5,238 nucleotides of DNA from Thermococci archaeon (GTDB lineage: Archaea; Methanobacteriota_B; Thermococci; Thermococcales; Thermococcaceae): assembly GCA_003663535.1 (NCBI GenBank), contig QMUE01000120.1:1-5238 (forward strand), written 5' to 3'. The translations under genes and the position numbers were made by a program. Shown piece after piece: positions 4,186 to 5,238 of the stretch (within the stretch, counting starts at the first letter, position 1; each line of letters starts with the position of its first letter). The notes beneath the pieces are model-generated. The model saw nothing but the letters and a program-made list of their open reading frames with translations. It searched no databases and was not told the origin of the DNA.

Positions 4186-5028
4186 TTATATTGGGACCAG
4201 ATGGGAACCGTCACAGCTTGGATATGAGTAATAACTCTCTCTACAGGAGCCAAAGGTTATTCCTCTTTCCTCGATTTTTTTACGTGCTTCTTCCAAGATT
4301 CTAAATCTCAAACTTTTTGGTAGGTAGTGGTAACCTCCAATTTTTTCTCCTCTTTTGTACAATGGCTCAAGCTTCTTCATTAGTTCGGGGAATTTTACTT
4401 CCATTCTCCTCCATGAATCTGGTCTCAGTTTTAGTGTTGATACTGTTATGTGGGATACAAAACTCAGCTCGTCAAGCGTTTCATCAAACTCTTTCCAGGT
4501 GTAGAATGGGATTATTGGATCAATTCTGGCATACACTGGGATTCCCTCTTTCTTTGCTTTTTTCAAAGCTTTAATTCTCTCTTGTGGAGAGGGGGCATTA
4601 GGCTCTAAAAGTCTTGCTTTTTCTTCGTCTATGGTTGTAACTGTGATTCCAATGGCACATTTCAAATCCTTTAAAAGATCCAAATCTTGTTCAAATAGGT
4701 TGGATTTTGTTAAAATAAGACATCTGACGTTGTATTTTTTAAAAAGTTCAAGCACTTTTCTGGTTATTCTCAAATCTTTGTCTATTGTGGGGTAAGGGTC
4801 GGAAGAATAGGAGAGGGCTATTATGAAGTTTTTATTGAATTTTTGGAGTTCTCTTTCTAAGTTTGGGAGAAGATTCTCTTTTATTCGGATTTTAAAGGCC
4901 TTGGGGATGTAAGAGGTTATGTAGCAGTAAACACACGCGTGATCGCATCCGGTGTAGACGTTAAGAGTATACTTAAACGGGCATGTGCAGAGTTTGGATC
5001 TCCATGGATCAAAGGGTCTTAAGTACAT
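4186..5028 (-). CDS. Radical SAM protein, SplB-like COG1533 family
   Basis: This 280-residue radical SAM enzyme has its 4Fe-4S/SAM motif at Cys28, Cys32 and Cys35 (GCDHACVYCY), preceded by the family N-terminus YLRPFDPWRSKLCTCP (2-17). Other family landmarks are the SYSSDPYPTID segment, an ILTKSN strand, ITVTTIDEEKARLLEPNAPS with ERIKALKKAKKEGIPVYARI and DPIIP, and a C-terminal Cys pair, Cys262 and Cys272, in SCRESY and SCDGSHLV. COG1533 groups it with spore photoproduct lyase-like proteins, but archaeal members have no established substrate; the extra cysteines (14, 16, 262, 272) might hold another cluster or a radical relay (inference). I start at ATG 5028, where the conserved LRPFDPW region begins and AAGGTG directly precedes. 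ATG 5052 would add 8 residues that overlap an AT-rich TATA-like stretch, though it has an upstream AGGA and cannot be excluded. Convergent with the amidotransferase-like gene, divergent from the OsmC gene. Confidence 0.9.
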   Translation of the reverse strand: MYLRPFDPWRSKLCTCPFKYTLNVYTGCDHACVYCYITSYIPKAFKIRIKENLLPNLERELQKFNKNFIIALSYSSDPYPTIDKDLRITRKVLELFKKYNVRCLILTKSNLFEQDLDLLKDLKCAIGITVTTIDEEKARLLEPNAPSPQERIKALKKAKKEGIPVYARIDPIIPFYTWKEFDETLDELSFVSHITVSTLKLRPDSWRRMEVKFPELMKKLEPLYKRGEKIGGYHYLPKSLRFRILEEARKKIEERGITFGSCRESYYSYPSCDGSHLVPI

Positions 5029-5043
5029 ACACCTTAGGTTCAC

Positions 5044-5060
5044 AAAATACATTTAAAAAT
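5044..5060. promoter_or_regulatory. Shared TATA region between divergent radical SAM and OsmC genes
   Basis: The 59-base gap has one clear TATA-like core, TTTAAAAA (5052-5059), which reads TTTTTAAA on the other strand. It lies about 25 bases from both gene starts. AAAATACA (5044-5051) is a second candidate for the rightward gene, because it would keep the whole GGATGGTGAT ribosome binding site (5075-5084) in the transcript. Confidence 0.4.
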
Positions 5061-5087
5061 TTCCTGCCATTGTAGGATGGTGATTTT

Positions 5088-5238
5088 ATGAAGGGGACGG
5101 TTAAATGGAGGGGTAATGAGAAATTTGAAGCTCTTACTGAAGAAGGTGGAAAAATAATCTTCGGTGAAAATGGTATATCACCAATGAAAACTCTCCTCCT
5201 AAGCGTTGCAGGGTGCACATCTATAGATGTGGTGATGA
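5088..5238 (+). CDS. OsmC/Ohr-family protein, N-terminal part (cut by window end)
   Basis: The first 50 residues are visible and the gene runs off the window. The pattern is that of the OsmC family: an N-terminal beta strand (MKGTVKWRGNEKFEALTEEG), a second strand (KIIFGENG), then ISPMKTLLLSVAGCTSIDVV (30-49), which matches the P-x-x-LL-x-x-x-x-x-C-x-x-x-D-V-V helix. Cys43 is the position of the first redox cysteine; the second lies beyond the window. Family members reduce organic hydroperoxides with two cysteines in a cytoplasmic dimer. The archaeal substrate and reductant cannot be told from here. ATG 5088 is preceded by GGATGGTGAT (5075-5084). It is divergent from the radical SAM gene and shares its short promoter region. 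Confidence 0.85.
   Translation, partial: MKGTVKWRGNEKFEALTEEGGKIIFGENGISPMKTLLLSVAGCTSIDVVM

Noticed and set aside
4317..4574. Plus-strand 85-codon ORF inside the radical SAM gene
   Set aside because: It is a shadow of a clearly conserved enzyme on the other strand.
1..5238. CRISPR array, tRNA or rRNA genes
   Set aside because: No regularly spaced repeats, no cloverleaf and no rRNA-like sequence found on either strand.

Overview
The window most likely comes from a hyperthermophilic euryarchaeon of the order Thermococcales (Thermococcus/Pyrococcus type). This is inferred from TATA-type promoter boxes (TTTAAATA, TTTATATC), short leaders with GGTGA/GGTGG-type ribosome binding sites, compact and often leader-poor spacing, and a set of archaeal protein families. 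No rRNA or tRNA is present to fix the genus.

Left part (1-1347): a small membrane protein whose frame stays open to the window edge, then an unrecognised ~111-residue soluble protein. About 650 bases without a convincing gene follow. The first half of that gap contains what may be a decayed minus-strand coding region. The second half is extremely AT-rich (15 G/C in the 120 bases 1141-1260) and ends in a good promoter.

Centre (1381-3060): a 46-residue single C2H2 zinc-finger protein is followed 35 bases later by a 6-pyruvoyl-tetrahydropterin synthase/QueD-type enzyme with its Zn ligands and catalytic Cys intact. Next come a stand-alone ChrB C-terminal-type 'chromate resistance' domain protein with its own promoter, and a PPC/DUF296 domain protein.

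3061-3384 is gene-poor but structured. It holds a T-rich terminator, a long imperfect hairpin, and the right end of an IS200/IS605-type element. That right end carries the last 28 codons of a TnpB-like frame and a set of hairpins resembling the scaffold of a TnpB guide (omega) RNA. No transposase body is present.

Right part (3385-5238): a class I glutamine-amidotransferase-fold protein (peptidase C26/PuuD family) has lost both the Cys nucleophile and the His of the catalytic triad, so it is probably a pseudoenzyme. It converges, with a 6-base gap, on a minus-strand radical SAM protein of the SplB-like COG1533 family. That gene is divergent from an OsmC-family peroxidase-type gene cut by the window end.

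Most genes look like single transcription units, and no multi-gene pathway is evident. The zinc-finger/queD pair is the only likely co-transcribed unit. The most interesting items are the catalytically dead amidotransferase and the orphan IS605 right end with preserved RNA fold.
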